Positions 56,322 through 64,000 of a stretch of 64,000 bases of DNA are shown here, one piece after another. Position 1 is the stretch's first letter. The number at the start of each line of letters is the position of its first letter. The translations under genes and the position numbers were made by a program. The notes below the pieces were generated by a model. That model was not told the DNA's origin, did no database searches, and was given only the letters and a program-made list of their open reading frames with translations. Source of the DNA: Ensifer sp. LC11 (GTDB taxonomy: Bacteria; Pseudomonadota; Alphaproteobacteria; Rhizobiales; Rhizobiaceae); contig NZ_MBSO01000003.1 of NCBI RefSeq assembly GCF_001695835.1, positions 1-64,000 of the forward strand. Reading direction: 5' to 3'.

Positions 56322-57617
56322 TCACCGCTCGTGGGCGGCTTGCGCAGAGCCGATCTCATGCGCGGCGGATATGCCGGTGCCGCGGGGCAGATAGCAGACA
56401 TCGACCGGGAGCCTGCGTCCGGGAAGGGAAACATCGTTCTGCATCGTCCAGTTGGCGGGCGGAACCGGGGCTCTGAGCCGGGCCATCAGCGCGGCTGACA
56501 CCACCAGCGGCGCGTCGAGCGATTTGGACAGGCTCTCCAGGCGCTGGGCGACGTTGACCGCGTCGCCAATGACGGTGAACTCGCTGTGGCAGCCGCTGTC
56601 GAGCACTCCGCCGACGACCTTGCCGTAATGCAGCCCGATGCCGGCATCGAGGGCGGGGTGGCCGTGCCGCGCGCTGTGGTTCTTCCAGTCGTTGAGTGCG
56701 TCCACCAGATCCAGCGCACAGGCCATCGCCCGATCCGCGTCGTCGTCCATCGGCCTTGGCTGACCGAAAACGGCCATCACGCCGTCGCCGATGAATTTGT
56801 CGACGGTGCCGCCATGTTCGAAGATCGTCTGCGAGACGAGCTGGCGATACTCGGCGAGAACGAAGGCGAGTTCAGGAGCAGGTGCCGCCTCGGCAAACAG
56901 GGTGAAATCGCGCAGGTCGACGAACATGATCGCCGCGTCTCGGCGTTCGAGGCCGAGTGCATCGCCTTTTTCCTGTAGCGCCGAAACCACCAGCGGCGAG
57001 AAAAACCGGGAGAGGTTCTGGCGCCGCTGATCGGCTTTCAGCGCCTCCTTGCGGGTGCGGTCGTGGTCGCGTGCCAGAAGATAGATGGCAAAGGCGGTGA
57101 AGCCGAAGCTGACGGTCAGGCCGAGATCCTGGTTGAAGAACGATCCGAGCAGGGAAAGCGTGCCGGCGGCCTGATGCCGCGCGGCAGTCATTGCGAGCAT
57201 TGCCACCCAGGCAACGAGCACGATGCTTGAAAAAATGAGAACAAGCCGCCGTTCGAGCTTCAGGCCGACGTGGACGAGCAGGATGAAGGCGACGACGAGG
57301 CTGGTGGTCGTCAGGTTGTGGTTTTCCGTCACCGGCCCGGCGAGGATGTGGGCGGAGAGCAGCAGCGCGACCAAGAGCGCGTCGAGAACGACGAAAAACG
57401 TCTTCAGCCACGAGCGGTCGGGCAGGTAGCGTGCCATTGCCACGGAGGCGATGCTGATCACGAGGTAGCTGACAACGACGATCCAGTGCATATGCTCGGC
57501 ACCTTCGTTGCCGCCGAGCAGGAGGTTTGCGAGCAGGATGGCAAAGGCGACGAAACGAAGCAGGATCGACCGCATCTCGCGGGCGAAGTCCCAGTGTGGG
57601 TGCAGTGAAGACGTCAT
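56322..57617 (-). CDS. Class III adenylate cyclase with membrane domain
   Basis: Membrane-bound nucleotide cyclase (431 aa). Six membrane segments fill residues 15-182. A short linker leads to a catalytic domain about 225-375. Both metal Asp are present (Asp234 in FVDLRDFTLF and Asp278 in FIGDGVMAVFG). The residues that set ATP specificity, Lys274 and Asp352, and the transition-state pair Asn355 and Arg359 are also visible (VIGDAVNVAQRLE). So an active adenylate rather than guanylate cyclase is expected, probably as a homodimer. Monocistronic and convergent with the GH38-like gene. Rhizobia typically encode many such cyclases. Confidence 0.92.
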   Translation of the reverse strand: MTSSLHPHWDFAREMRSILLRFVAFAILLANLLLGGNEGAEHMHWIVVVSYLVISIASVAMARYLPDRSWLKTFFVVLDALLVALLLSAHILAGPVTENHNLTTTSLVVAFILLVHVGLKLERRLVLIFSSIVLVAWVAMLAMTAARHQAAGTLSLLGSFFNQDLGLTVSFGFTAFAIYLLARDHDRTRKEALKADQRRQNLSRFFSPLVVSALQEKGDALGLERRDAAIMFVDLRDFTLFAEAAPAPELAFVLAEYRQLVSQTIFEHGGTVDKFIGDGVMAVFGQPRPMDDDADRAMACALDLVDALNDWKNHSARHGHPALDAGIGLHYGKVVGGVLDSGCHSEFTVIGDAVNVAQRLESLSKSLDAPLVVSAALMARLRAPVPPANWTMQNDVSLPGRRLPVDVCYLPRGTGISAAHEIGSAQAAHER

Positions 57618-57847
57618 GCTGTCGGCCCTGAGATTTGAAACATCCTGCCCTCGGTGCCAGCGCGACCGTCGTTATCGCATGCCGGCATTGCTGACAGTCG
57701 GTTCGCGCCGAATCTGTGGCGCGGCGCGACGGTCAGCCTGAGGAGCGGGATTGGTTCTAGGGGTTACAACGATGGCAAGGTCAAGGGGGAGAGAATGCGT
57801 GCCGCCAGTATGCCCGGATATGCCTGCGGCGCGGATTCCTGTGACCC

Positions 57848-59122
57848 CTATGCGTTAAGCGCGGCACCGTCTTCGGAGGCTGCCGAACCTGGACGCCTTG
57901 TGGCAAGCCAGAAGAGCAAGGCGGCCAGGCTGATCGCCGCCCCCATCAGACAGACGCCTTTCCAGCCCGCGTGCGCATAGGCGACCGTCGAAAAGGACGA
58001 CCCGGCAGCACTGCCCAGCGAGTAGAACAGCATATAGGCAGCCGTCAGCCGGTTCTGCGCCTCTGGGCGAACGCGATAGATCAGCGCCTGGTTTGCGACA
58101 TGGACGGCCTGAAGTCCGAAGTCGAGAACGAGGACGCCGGCTATGAGCCACAGGAGTGAGTGCTCCAGCAAGGAGATCGGCAGCCACGCGACCAGCATCA
58201 GTGCCAGCGCAATTCCCGTCGTCGCCTGGCCGAAACCGCGATCGGTCCATCGGCCTGCGCGCGACGCAGCCAGTGCTCCGGCAACGCCCGCAAGGCCGAA
58301 GAGCCCCACCTGGCTATGCGACAGAGAAAAGGGCGGCGCGCCCAGCGGCAGAACGAGCGGGGTGAGCAGTGTCGTCACATTCGCGAAGATCAGCAGCGCG
58401 AGCACACCGCGCGTGCGCAACACGGGCTCTTCGATGATGAGCTTGAAGGTAGAGCCGACAAGTCGGAGGTAGCCGAGCCTTTGTGTCGATTTCGTCTGGC
58501 GCGGCAGAAGCTTGTAAAGCAAGCCTGCGATCAACAGCGTGAGTATGCCTGACAGAAGATAGACCGATCGCCAACCTGAAAGATCGGTCAGGAAACCCGC
58601 CACGGCGCGGGCAGACAGGATACCGATGACGATACCGCTGGTGACGAATCCGACCACCTGGCCGCGCTCGGAGGAGTGAGACAGGCTGGCGGCATAGGCG
58701 ACGAAGGCCTGCGTCAATACCGCGAGCATGCCGACCGACGCGATCGACGCCATCAGCATTGCGGCACTGTTTGCCAGGGACACAAGACCGAGGGCTGCTG
58801 CCGAAAACAGTGATTGGACGATGATGACCTTGCGACGGTCGAAGAGATCGCCGAGCGGAACAAGCAGGATCAGGCCGAGGGCATAACCAAGCTGCGTCGC
58901 GCCGACGATCAGGCCGGCGCTGGTGTTGGAAAGATCGAGGTCCGCTGCCATGACATCCAGCAACGGGTGGGCAAAATAGGCGTTGGCGACCGCAAGACCC
59001 GCGGCAAAGGCAAACAGGGTGAGCATCGGGCGCGTCAGGGGCGACGCCGGGGATTCCGCAACAACTGGGCGCACGTCGTCGTTTGCGGCACCGACCGGCG
59101 CCGCAGGAACTCTGCCATCCAT
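57848..59122 (-). CDS. MFS transporter (drug/metabolite efflux type)
   Basis: Twelve-segment major facilitator (424 aa). Motif A appears as VPLGDLFDRRKVIIVQ after TM2, and the N-terminal half carries AYFAHPLLDVMAADLDLSNT. It resembles the YgaY/NepI-like export pumps. SD GAGGAAG upstream of ATG 59122. Divergent from the HxlR regulator across a 15-bp perfect inverted repeat, so it is likely induced when the regulator binds a small molecule. The substrate is unknown. Confidence 0.9.
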   Translation of the reverse strand: MDGRVPAAPVGAANDDVRPVVAESPASPLTRPMLTLFAFAAGLAVANAYFAHPLLDVMAADLDLSNTSAGLIVGATQLGYALGLILLVPLGDLFDRRKVIIVQSLFSAAALGLVSLANSAAMLMASIASVGMLAVLTQAFVAYAASLSHSSERGQVVGFVTSGIVIGILSARAVAGFLTDLSGWRSVYLLSGILTLLIAGLLYKLLPRQTKSTQRLGYLRLVGSTFKLIIEEPVLRTRGVLALLIFANVTTLLTPLVLPLGAPPFSLSHSQVGLFGLAGVAGALAASRAGRWTDRGFGQATTGIALALMLVAWLPISLLEHSLLWLIAGVLVLDFGLQAVHVANQALIYRVRPEAQNRLTAAYMLFYSLGSAAGSSFSTVAYAHAGWKGVCLMGAAISLAALLFWLATRRPGSAASEDGAALNA

Positions 59123-59147
59123 TGGACTTCTTCCTCAAGTTAGTTTT

Positions 59148-59189
59148 ATAATGAAACCAAATTGAGGATTGCTGATTTGGTTTCATTAT
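59148..59189. promoter_or_regulatory. Operator of HxlR/MFS divergent promoter (15-bp inverted repeat)
   Basis: ATAATGAAACCAAAT (59148-59162) and its exact reverse complement (59175-59189) with a 12-bp spacer. A further half-match (AACCAAATTTT) follows at 59191-59201. It is the only palindrome in the 100-bp gap between the MFS and HxlR genes and overlaps an ATG (59188) that might otherwise be taken as the regulator start. Confidence 0.8.
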
Positions 59190-59226
59190 GCAACCAAATT
59201 TTGATGCTGCGCGAAGGAGAGTGCGC

Positions 59227-59676
59227 ATGGTGGCCCGCCGACGGCTCAAGGGAGACTATTGCCCCAGTGCCCGGTCTCTCGATGCGATCGGGGACTGGTG
59301 GTCGTTGCTGATCGTGCGCGATGCGTTCGACGGTATCAGCCGCTTCAGCGATTTTCAGAAGAGCCTCGGCATCGCCAAGAACATCTTGACGGATCGCCTG
59401 CGCACGCTCGTCGAGCGAGGCATTCTTGAAACAGTCCCCGTCGGCGAGGCGAAGACGCGGGTCGAATACCAGCTGACGCCGATGGGGCGCGACCTGTTCC
59501 CGGTCATGGTCGCGCTTCGCCAGTTCGGTGAAAAGCATCTATTCATGCCGGGCGAAGAGCATTCCCTGCTCGTCGAAAAGGAAACGGGACTTCCGGTGAG
59601 GCTCGACATCCGCACGCAAGGCGGCCGGCCGATCGATGCTGGGGAGACAGTCCTGATCAAGGTGCCCGAGGAATGA
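59227..59676 (+). CDS. HxlR-family transcriptional regulator
   Basis: Winged-helix regulator of the HxlR type (149 aa): CPSARSLDAIGDWWSLLIVRDAFDGISRF, then FQKSLGIAKNILTDRLRTLVERGILE and the wing VEYQLTPMGRDLFPVMVALRQFG. The conserved Cys of the family is at the start of the core (DYCPSA), a possible redox or electrophile sensor. ATG 59227 has AAGGAG 8 nt upstream. The earlier in-frame ATG at 59188 has no SD and lies in the operator. Controls itself and the divergent MFS pump. Confidence 0.93.
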   Translation: MVARRRLKGDYCPSARSLDAIGDWWSLLIVRDAFDGISRFSDFQKSLGIAKNILTDRLRTLVERGILETVPVGEAKTRVEYQLTPMGRDLFPVMVALRQFGEKHLFMPGEEHSLLVEKETGLPVRLDIRTQGGRPIDAGETVLIKVPEE

Positions 59677-59860
59677 CCTCGGGGCCGGTTGCACCCCACG
59701 ATGCCGATCGTGGCGACTGTCCGCGGAGCTTCCTCTTTGCCCCCGGCATCTACGTAGAATGACGTATGTGCAGTGCAGCGAGACTGCCTGATGATCCCGT
59801 GAAGCAACGGCTAAAAAGCACGAAGGCCGCGCTGCTTCAGAACGAGAGGGGTTCAATCAG

Positions 59861-61153
59861 ATGAATATCAAGGCAAGCGTCACCGGCGCATTCCTCGCAG
59901 CCGTCCTGTCCACCACGGCGTTCAACGGCGCCTTCGCCGCCGACGACACGATCAAGGTCGGCATCCTGCATTCGCTCTCCGGCACCATGGCGATTTCGGA
60001 AACGACGCTGAAGGACGCCATGCTGATGCTGATCGACGAGCAGAACAAGAAGGGTGGCCTGCTCGGCAAGAAACTGGAAGCCGTCGTCGTCGATCCGGCG
60101 TCCGACTGGCCGCTCTTTGCCGAAAAGGCGCGCGAGTTGGTCTCGGTCGACAAGGTTTCGGCCGTCTTCGGCTGCTGGACGTCCGTCTCGCGCAAGTCGG
60201 TGCTGCCGGTGTTCGAGGAACTCAACTCGATTCTCTTCTATCCGGTCCAGTACGAAGGCGAGGAAAGCCAGCGCAACGTCTTCTACACGGGTGCTGCCCC
60301 GAACCAGCAGGCGATCCCGGCCGTCGACTATCTGATGGAGAACGAGAGCGTTGAACGCTGGGTGCTGGCCGGTACTGACTACGTCTATCCGCGTACGACG
60401 AACAAGATCCTCGAGGCCTATCTGATCTCCAAGGGCGTAAAGCCCGAGGACATCATGATCAATTACACGCCCTTCGGTCATTCCGACTGGCAGACGATCG
60501 TTTCCGACATCAAGAAGTTCGGCTCGGCCGGCAAGAAGACCGCCGTCGTCTCGACCATCAATGGCGATGCCAACGTGCCCTTCTACAAGGAACTGGCAAA
60601 CCAGGGCGTCAAGGCAGAGGATATTCCGGTCGTCGCCTTCTCGGTCGGCGAAGAAGAGCTTGCCGGTCTCGATACAACCCCGCTCGTTGGCCACCTCGCT
60701 GCCTGGAACTACTTCCAGTCGGTCGACACGCCGGCCAATGCCGAGTTCATCAAGACCTGGAAGGCCTATACCAAGAACGACAAACGCGTGACCAACGACC
60801 CGATGGAAGCGCACTACATCGGCTTCAACATGTGGCTGAAGGCGGTCGAAAAGGCCGGCACGACGGATACGGATGCCGTGCTCGATGCGATGATCGGCGT
60901 CTCCGTGCCCAACCTTTCGGGCGGCTATTCGACGATGATGCCAAACCATCACATCACCAAGCCGGTGCTGATCGGCGAAATCCAGGGTGATGGCCAGTTC
61001 GAGACCGTCTGGGAGACGCCCGGCCTCGTCGTCGGCGACGAATGGTCCGACTACCTGCCGGACTCCAAGGACCTGATCTCCGATTGGCGCGCGCCGATGT
61101 CGTGCGGCAACTTCAACGTCGCCACCGGCAAGTGCGGCGGCAAGGGCTCCTGA
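59861..61153 (+). CDS. urtA: Urea ABC transporter substrate-binding protein UrtA
   Basis: Periplasmic urea-binding protein (430 aa). The signal peptide ends near FAADDTIKVGILHSLSGTMA, and the UrtA-typical sequences KVSAVFGCWTSVSRKSVLPV, EELNSILFYPVQYEGEESQRNVFYTGAAPNQQAIPAVDYLM (in parts) and DPMEAHYIGFNMWLKAVEKA are present. The C-terminus ends with CGNFNVATGKCGGKGS. SD GAGAGGGG before ATG 59861. First gene of urtABC..., separated from urtB by a 290-bp structured region. Such operons are usually induced by nitrogen limitation (NtrC). No sigma-54 site was found in the 184 bp upstream. Confidence 0.96.
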   Translation: MNIKASVTGAFLAAVLSTTAFNGAFAADDTIKVGILHSLSGTMAISETTLKDAMLMLIDEQNKKGGLLGKKLEAVVVDPASDWPLFAEKARELVSVDKVSAVFGCWTSVSRKSVLPVFEELNSILFYPVQYEGEESQRNVFYTGAAPNQQAIPAVDYLMENESVERWVLAGTDYVYPRTTNKILEAYLISKGVKPEDIMINYTPFGHSDWQTIVSDIKKFGSAGKKTAVVSTINGDANVPFYKELANQGVKAEDIPVVAFSVGEEELAGLDTTPLVGHLAAWNYFQSVDTPANAEFIKTWKAYTKNDKRVTNDPMEAHYIGFNMWLKAVEKAGTTDTDAVLDAMIGVSVPNLSGGYSTMMPNHHITKPVLIGEIQGDGQFETVWETPGLVVGDEWSDYLPDSKDLISDWRAPMSCGNFNVATGKCGGKGS

Positions 61154-61440
61154 TTTCATCACCTAGAGCGCCGTGCGTTCATATGAACGCACCAAGGACG
61201 CTCTAGCACTTTGATTCTAGAGCATCTTTCCGCCTCACGTGAATCCACCTGAGAGCGGGATGCTCTAGTCTTAAGCCGGGCGGGCAAGCCGCCCGGACAG
61301 TGCTTGCATGACGAAATCTTGAGGCAAGCATGCCCTTCGTTCGGCGGCGCGCACGAACGAAGGGAGCTTGCCTGCGGCCTGCTCTAGACCCGGGAAAGAC
61401 CCGGCCCAAGTCCTGGCCAAAGACCCGATTGAGAGGGGCG
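61154..61440. repeat. Cluster of stem-loop elements between urtA and urtB
   Basis: Four inverted repeats in 210 bp. 61164-61205: TAGAGCG/CGCTCTA around the perfect palindrome GTGCGTTCATATGAACGCAC. 61217-61268: CTAGAGCATC/GATGCTCTAG. 61276-61296: CCGGGCGG/CCGCCCGG. 61323-61372: GGCAAGC-...-CCCTTCGTTCG with its complement. The first two, bounded by CTAGAGC-type ends, look like the small mosaic repeats common in Rhizobiales intergenic regions. The structure probably lowers urtB expression relative to urtA or stabilises the urtA mRNA. Confidence 0.7.
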
Positions 61441-63057
61441 ATGTACCGAATTCTGCAGACCCTGTTTGTTGCGCTGTGCCTGTTGGTCTCGGCCCATGTG
61501 GTCGGAGCTCGTGCGGCGGACGACCTTGGCGCGCTGGTCGATAAGCTCGGCGCAGCGAAACTTGCGGACATGGACGAGCACATCTCGGACCTCGCTAAAA
61601 CCGGCGACGCGAAGGTCATTCCCGTGCTTCAGGCGCTGGGCGAAGGCGAACTCTACCAGCGCAAGTCCGACGGCAAGGTCTTCCTCGTCAAAGCGCAAGG
61701 CGCGGACCTGCTGCTCGTCGATCCCGTCACAGGGACGGAGGCGGGCGAGGCGCCGAAGTCGGCGATGCAGAAGGTCAAGGTCAATAACGCCGTGCGCCGC
61801 GCGGTTCGAAGCGCGCTTGGCGGCCTGACACTGTTTAGCGATGACGCGGGCGCGCGGCTGAAGGCGGCACAATCCATGCTGCAGATGCCGAACGCCGATG
61901 CGCTTGAGGCAATAGAGACGGCGCTTGCCACCGAGAAGGATGCGGCAGTCCGCACGGTGCTCGACGAGGCGCGCGCCGTCACGCTTCTCGTCTCGGAGCG
62001 CGGGGACGACGAAAAACGCCAGGCGATCGCGCTCCTTGCCGAGGGCCACGGGCGCACCGGCCTCGCTGTTCTGACCTCCGCGCTCGCCACTGCCGACGCC
62101 TCCCTCAAACCGGATATCGAAGCAGCAATTGCGCGCATCGAGCAGACCCAGGCCCTGTGGAATGCCGGCCAGAATGTCTGGTACGGGCTGTCGCTCGGCT
62201 CCGTCCTGCTGCTGGCGGCGATCGGGCTCGCGATCACCTTTGGCGTGATGGGCATCATCAACATGGCGCACGGCGAGATGGTCATGCTCGGTGCCTATAC
62301 GACCTTTCTGGTGCAGGAGGTCGTGCGCAATTCCTACCCGGAACTCTTCGACTGGTCGCTGGCGATCGCCTTGCCGCTCGCCTTCCTTGCGACCGGCGCC
62401 GTCGGTCTGGCGATCGAGCGCGGCGTCATCCGCTTTCTCTATGGCCGCCCGCTGGAAACATTGCTTGCCACATGGGGCATCTCGCTGATCCTGCAGCAAT
62501 CGGTGCGCTCGATCTTCGGACCGACCAACCGCGAGGTCGGCAATCCCTCCTGGATGTCCGGTGCCTTCGACCTTGGCGGCTTGACGATCACGTGGAACCG
62601 CTTGTGGATCATCGTCTTCGCCCTGGCGGTATTTGCGGCGCTGCTGTTCCTGCTCAAGAAGACGTCGATGGGCCTTCGCATGCGTGCCGTCACCCAGAAC
62701 CGGCGCATGGCGTCTTCCATGGGCATCCGCACGTCCTGGGTCGATGCCCTCACCTTCGCGCTCGGCTCCGGCATCGCCGGCATGGCCGGGGTGGCGCTCT
62801 CGCAGATCGACAACGTCTCACCCAATCTCGGCCAGGGCTACATCATCGACAGCTTCATGGTCGTCGTCTTCGGGGGTGTCGGCAATCTCTGGGGCACGCT
62901 CGTCGGCGCTTTCTCGCTTGGCATCCTCAACAAGTTCCTCGAACCCTATGCCGGCGCCGTGCTCGGCAAGATCCTCGTCTTGGTGCTGATCATCCTCTTC
63001 ATCCAGAAGAAACCGCGCGGCCTCTTCGCGCTTAAGGGAAGGGCGGTCGAAGCATGA
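61441..63057 (+). CDS. urtB: Urea ABC transporter permease UrtB
   Basis: Branched-chain-type permease of the urea importer (538 aa). As in other UrtB proteins, a signal peptide (to about residue 28) and a periplasmic helical extension of about 200 residues precede the membrane domain (from about 240: WYGLSLGSVLLLAAIGLAIT, MGIINMAHGEMVMLGAYTTF). Also characteristic is VTQNRRMASSMGIRTSWVDA and the final FIQKKPRGLFALKGR. ATG 61441 with GAGAGGGG upstream. Overlaps urtC by 4 bp (ATGA). Confidence 0.96.
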   Translation: MYRILQTLFVALCLLVSAHVVGARAADDLGALVDKLGAAKLADMDEHISDLAKTGDAKVIPVLQALGEGELYQRKSDGKVFLVKAQGADLLLVDPVTGTEAGEAPKSAMQKVKVNNAVRRAVRSALGGLTLFSDDAGARLKAAQSMLQMPNADALEAIETALATEKDAAVRTVLDEARAVTLLVSERGDDEKRQAIALLAEGHGRTGLAVLTSALATADASLKPDIEAAIARIEQTQALWNAGQNVWYGLSLGSVLLLAAIGLAITFGVMGIINMAHGEMVMLGAYTTFLVQEVVRNSYPELFDWSLAIALPLAFLATGAVGLAIERGVIRFLYGRPLETLLATWGISLILQQSVRSIFGPTNREVGNPSWMSGAFDLGGLTITWNRLWIIVFALAVFAALLFLLKKTSMGLRMRAVTQNRRMASSMGIRTSWVDALTFALGSGIAGMAGVALSQIDNVSPNLGQGYIIDSFMVVVFGGVGNLWGTLVGAFSLGILNKFLEPYAGAVLGKILVLVLIILFIQKKPRGLFALKGRAVEA

Positions 63058-64000
63058 TCACCTCGTTTCTCATGAAATCGCTGGACCGCGACATCCTCCT
63101 TGTCGTGGCAATCCTCATTGGCCTCGCCATCCTCGTTCCGGCGCTCAACCTTTTGATGCCGCCCGACCATCCGCTGCATGTGCCGACCTATCTGGTGTCG
63201 CTGTTGGGCAAGTATCTGACCTACGCGCTCTTGGCGCTGGCGCTCGATCTCGTCTGGGGCTTTTGCGGCATCCTTTCGCTCGGGCATGCCGCCTTCTTCG
63301 CGCTCGGCGGTTATGCCATGGGCATGTATCTGATGCGCCAGATCGGCCCGCGCGGCTCCTATGGCAATCCGCTGCTGCCGGACTTCATGGTGTTCCTCAA
63401 CTGGAAGGAATTGCCCTGGTTCTGGCACGGCTTCGACATGTTCTGGTTCGCGGCGCTGATGGTGGTGCTGGTGCCGGGGCTGCTCGCTTTCGTCTTCGGC
63501 TGGTTCGCCTTCCGCTCGCGCGTCAACGGCGTCTATCTCTCGATCATCACCCAGGCGATGACCTATGCCTTGCTGCTTGCCTTCTTCCGCAACGATATGG
63601 GCTTCGGCGGCAACAACGGCCTGACCGATTTCAAGGATATTCTCGGCTTCAACATCCAGGCGGACGGTACGCGGGCCACGCTTTTTGCCGTCTCGGCGCT
63701 GATGCTGGCGCTCTGCCTCGTCCTCACTTCGGCGATCGTTCGCTCCAAATACGGCAAGGTGCTGGTGGCGGTGCGCGACGCGGAAAGCCGCACGCGTTTC
63801 CTCGGCTACCGGGTCGAGCACATCAAGCTCTTCGCCTTTACCGTCTCGGCGATGATGGCGGGCATTGCCGGTGCACTTTACGTGCCGCAGGTGGGCATCA
63901 TCAATCCCGGCGAGTTTGAGCCAGGCAATTCGATCGAGGTGGTGATCTGGACGGCGGTCGGCGGGCGCGGCACGCTGATCGGTCCGATCGTCGGCGCCAT
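63054..64000 (+). CDS. urtC: Urea ABC transporter permease UrtC (runs off window)
   Basis: Second permease of the urea importer. The first 315 codons are inside the window and no stop is reached. Typical UrtC/LivM features: LVWGFCGILSLGHAAFFALGGYAMGMYLM, FRSRVNGVYLSIITQAMTYA, FFRNDMGFGGNNGLTDFKDI and VRDAESRTRFLGYRVEHIKL. The start ATG overlaps the urtB stop. The remaining C-terminus and presumably urtD and urtE lie to the right. Confidence 0.95.
   Translation, partial: MITSFLMKSLDRDILLVVAILIGLAILVPALNLLMPPDHPLHVPTYLVSLLGKYLTYALLALALDLVWGFCGILSLGHAAFFALGGYAMGMYLMRQIGPRGSYGNPLLPDFMVFLNWKELPWFWHGFDMFWFAALMVVLVPGLLAFVFGWFAFRSRVNGVYLSIITQAMTYALLLAFFRNDMGFGGNNGLTDFKDILGFNIQADGTRATLFAVSALMLALCLVLTSAIVRSKYGKVLVAVRDAESRTRFLGYRVEHIKLFAFTVSAMMAGIAGALYVPQVGIINPGEFEPGNSIEVVIWTAVGGRGTLIGPIVGA

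Noticed and set aside
59188-59226. Upstream ATG for the HxlR regulator
   Set aside because: No SD, and it lies inside the inverted-repeat operator. ATG 59227 has AAGGAG at good spacing.

Overview
The window is GC-rich, densely coded DNA from an alphaproteobacterium, most likely a Rhizobiaceae member of the Ensifer/Sinorhizobium type. The dctA gene diverges from dctBD, DctA would be 441 aa and DctB 621 aa, and thiC lies just past dctD. As I recall, this matches the pSymB chromid of S. meliloti. The content (uptake systems, catabolic operons, solitary regulators, no rRNA, tRNA or ribosomal genes seen) also fits a secondary replicon. I saw no rep genes, IS elements, prophage or CRISPR array.

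Layout. 0.3-3.5 kb: a chemoreceptor and a DnaQ-like exonuclease. 3.7-6.5 kb: an iron-box-controlled TonB-dependent receptor. 6.5-12.8 kb (minus strand): a catabolic cluster with two integral membrane proteins of poorly known type, an M20 amidohydrolase, a LysR regulator, a 3-hydroxyisobutyrate-dehydrogenase-like enzyme and an aldehyde dehydrogenase. 13.2-20.2 kb: a ribose-type sugar ABC system with its LacI regulator and a Gfo/Idh/MocA oxidoreductase. 20.2-23.8 kb: a PNPOx-like flavoprotein, an anion permease and glycerate kinase. 23.9-26.8 kb: a secreted S8 protease divergent from an ECF sigma/anti-sigma pair. A truncated paralogue of the protease, with a similar promoter, lies at 31.3-32.0 kb. 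26.8-31.1 kb: an Lrp regulator and a diaminopropionate catabolic operon.

32.2-34.3 kb: thiC under a TPP riboswitch. 34.4-39.1 kb: the C4-dicarboxylate system dctD-dctB/dctA with a sigma-54 promoter. 39.2-42.6 kb: a WYL regulator, a glutathione S-transferase, a small secreted protein and an unknown protein with two HTH-like segments. 42.8-47.1 kb: an NCS1-transporter/hybrid histidine kinase and its LuxR-type response regulator. 47.3-56.3 kb: a second sugar ABC system with a CehA/McbA-type PHP hydrolase and a GH38-like protein, under a second LacI regulator with two matching operators. 56.3-59.7 kb: a class III adenylate cyclase, and an MFS pump divergent from an HxlR regulator over a perfect inverted repeat. 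59.9-64.0 kb: the start of a urea ABC transporter operon (urtA, urtB, partial urtC).

The common theme is scavenging. Most modules pair an importer with one or two catabolic enzymes and a dedicated regulator whose likely operator can be read in the adjacent intergenic DNA. The least familiar parts are the ECF/protease module with its degenerate second copy, the NCS1-kinase fusion with a cysteine-rich linker, and the two-membrane-protein/amidohydrolase cluster.
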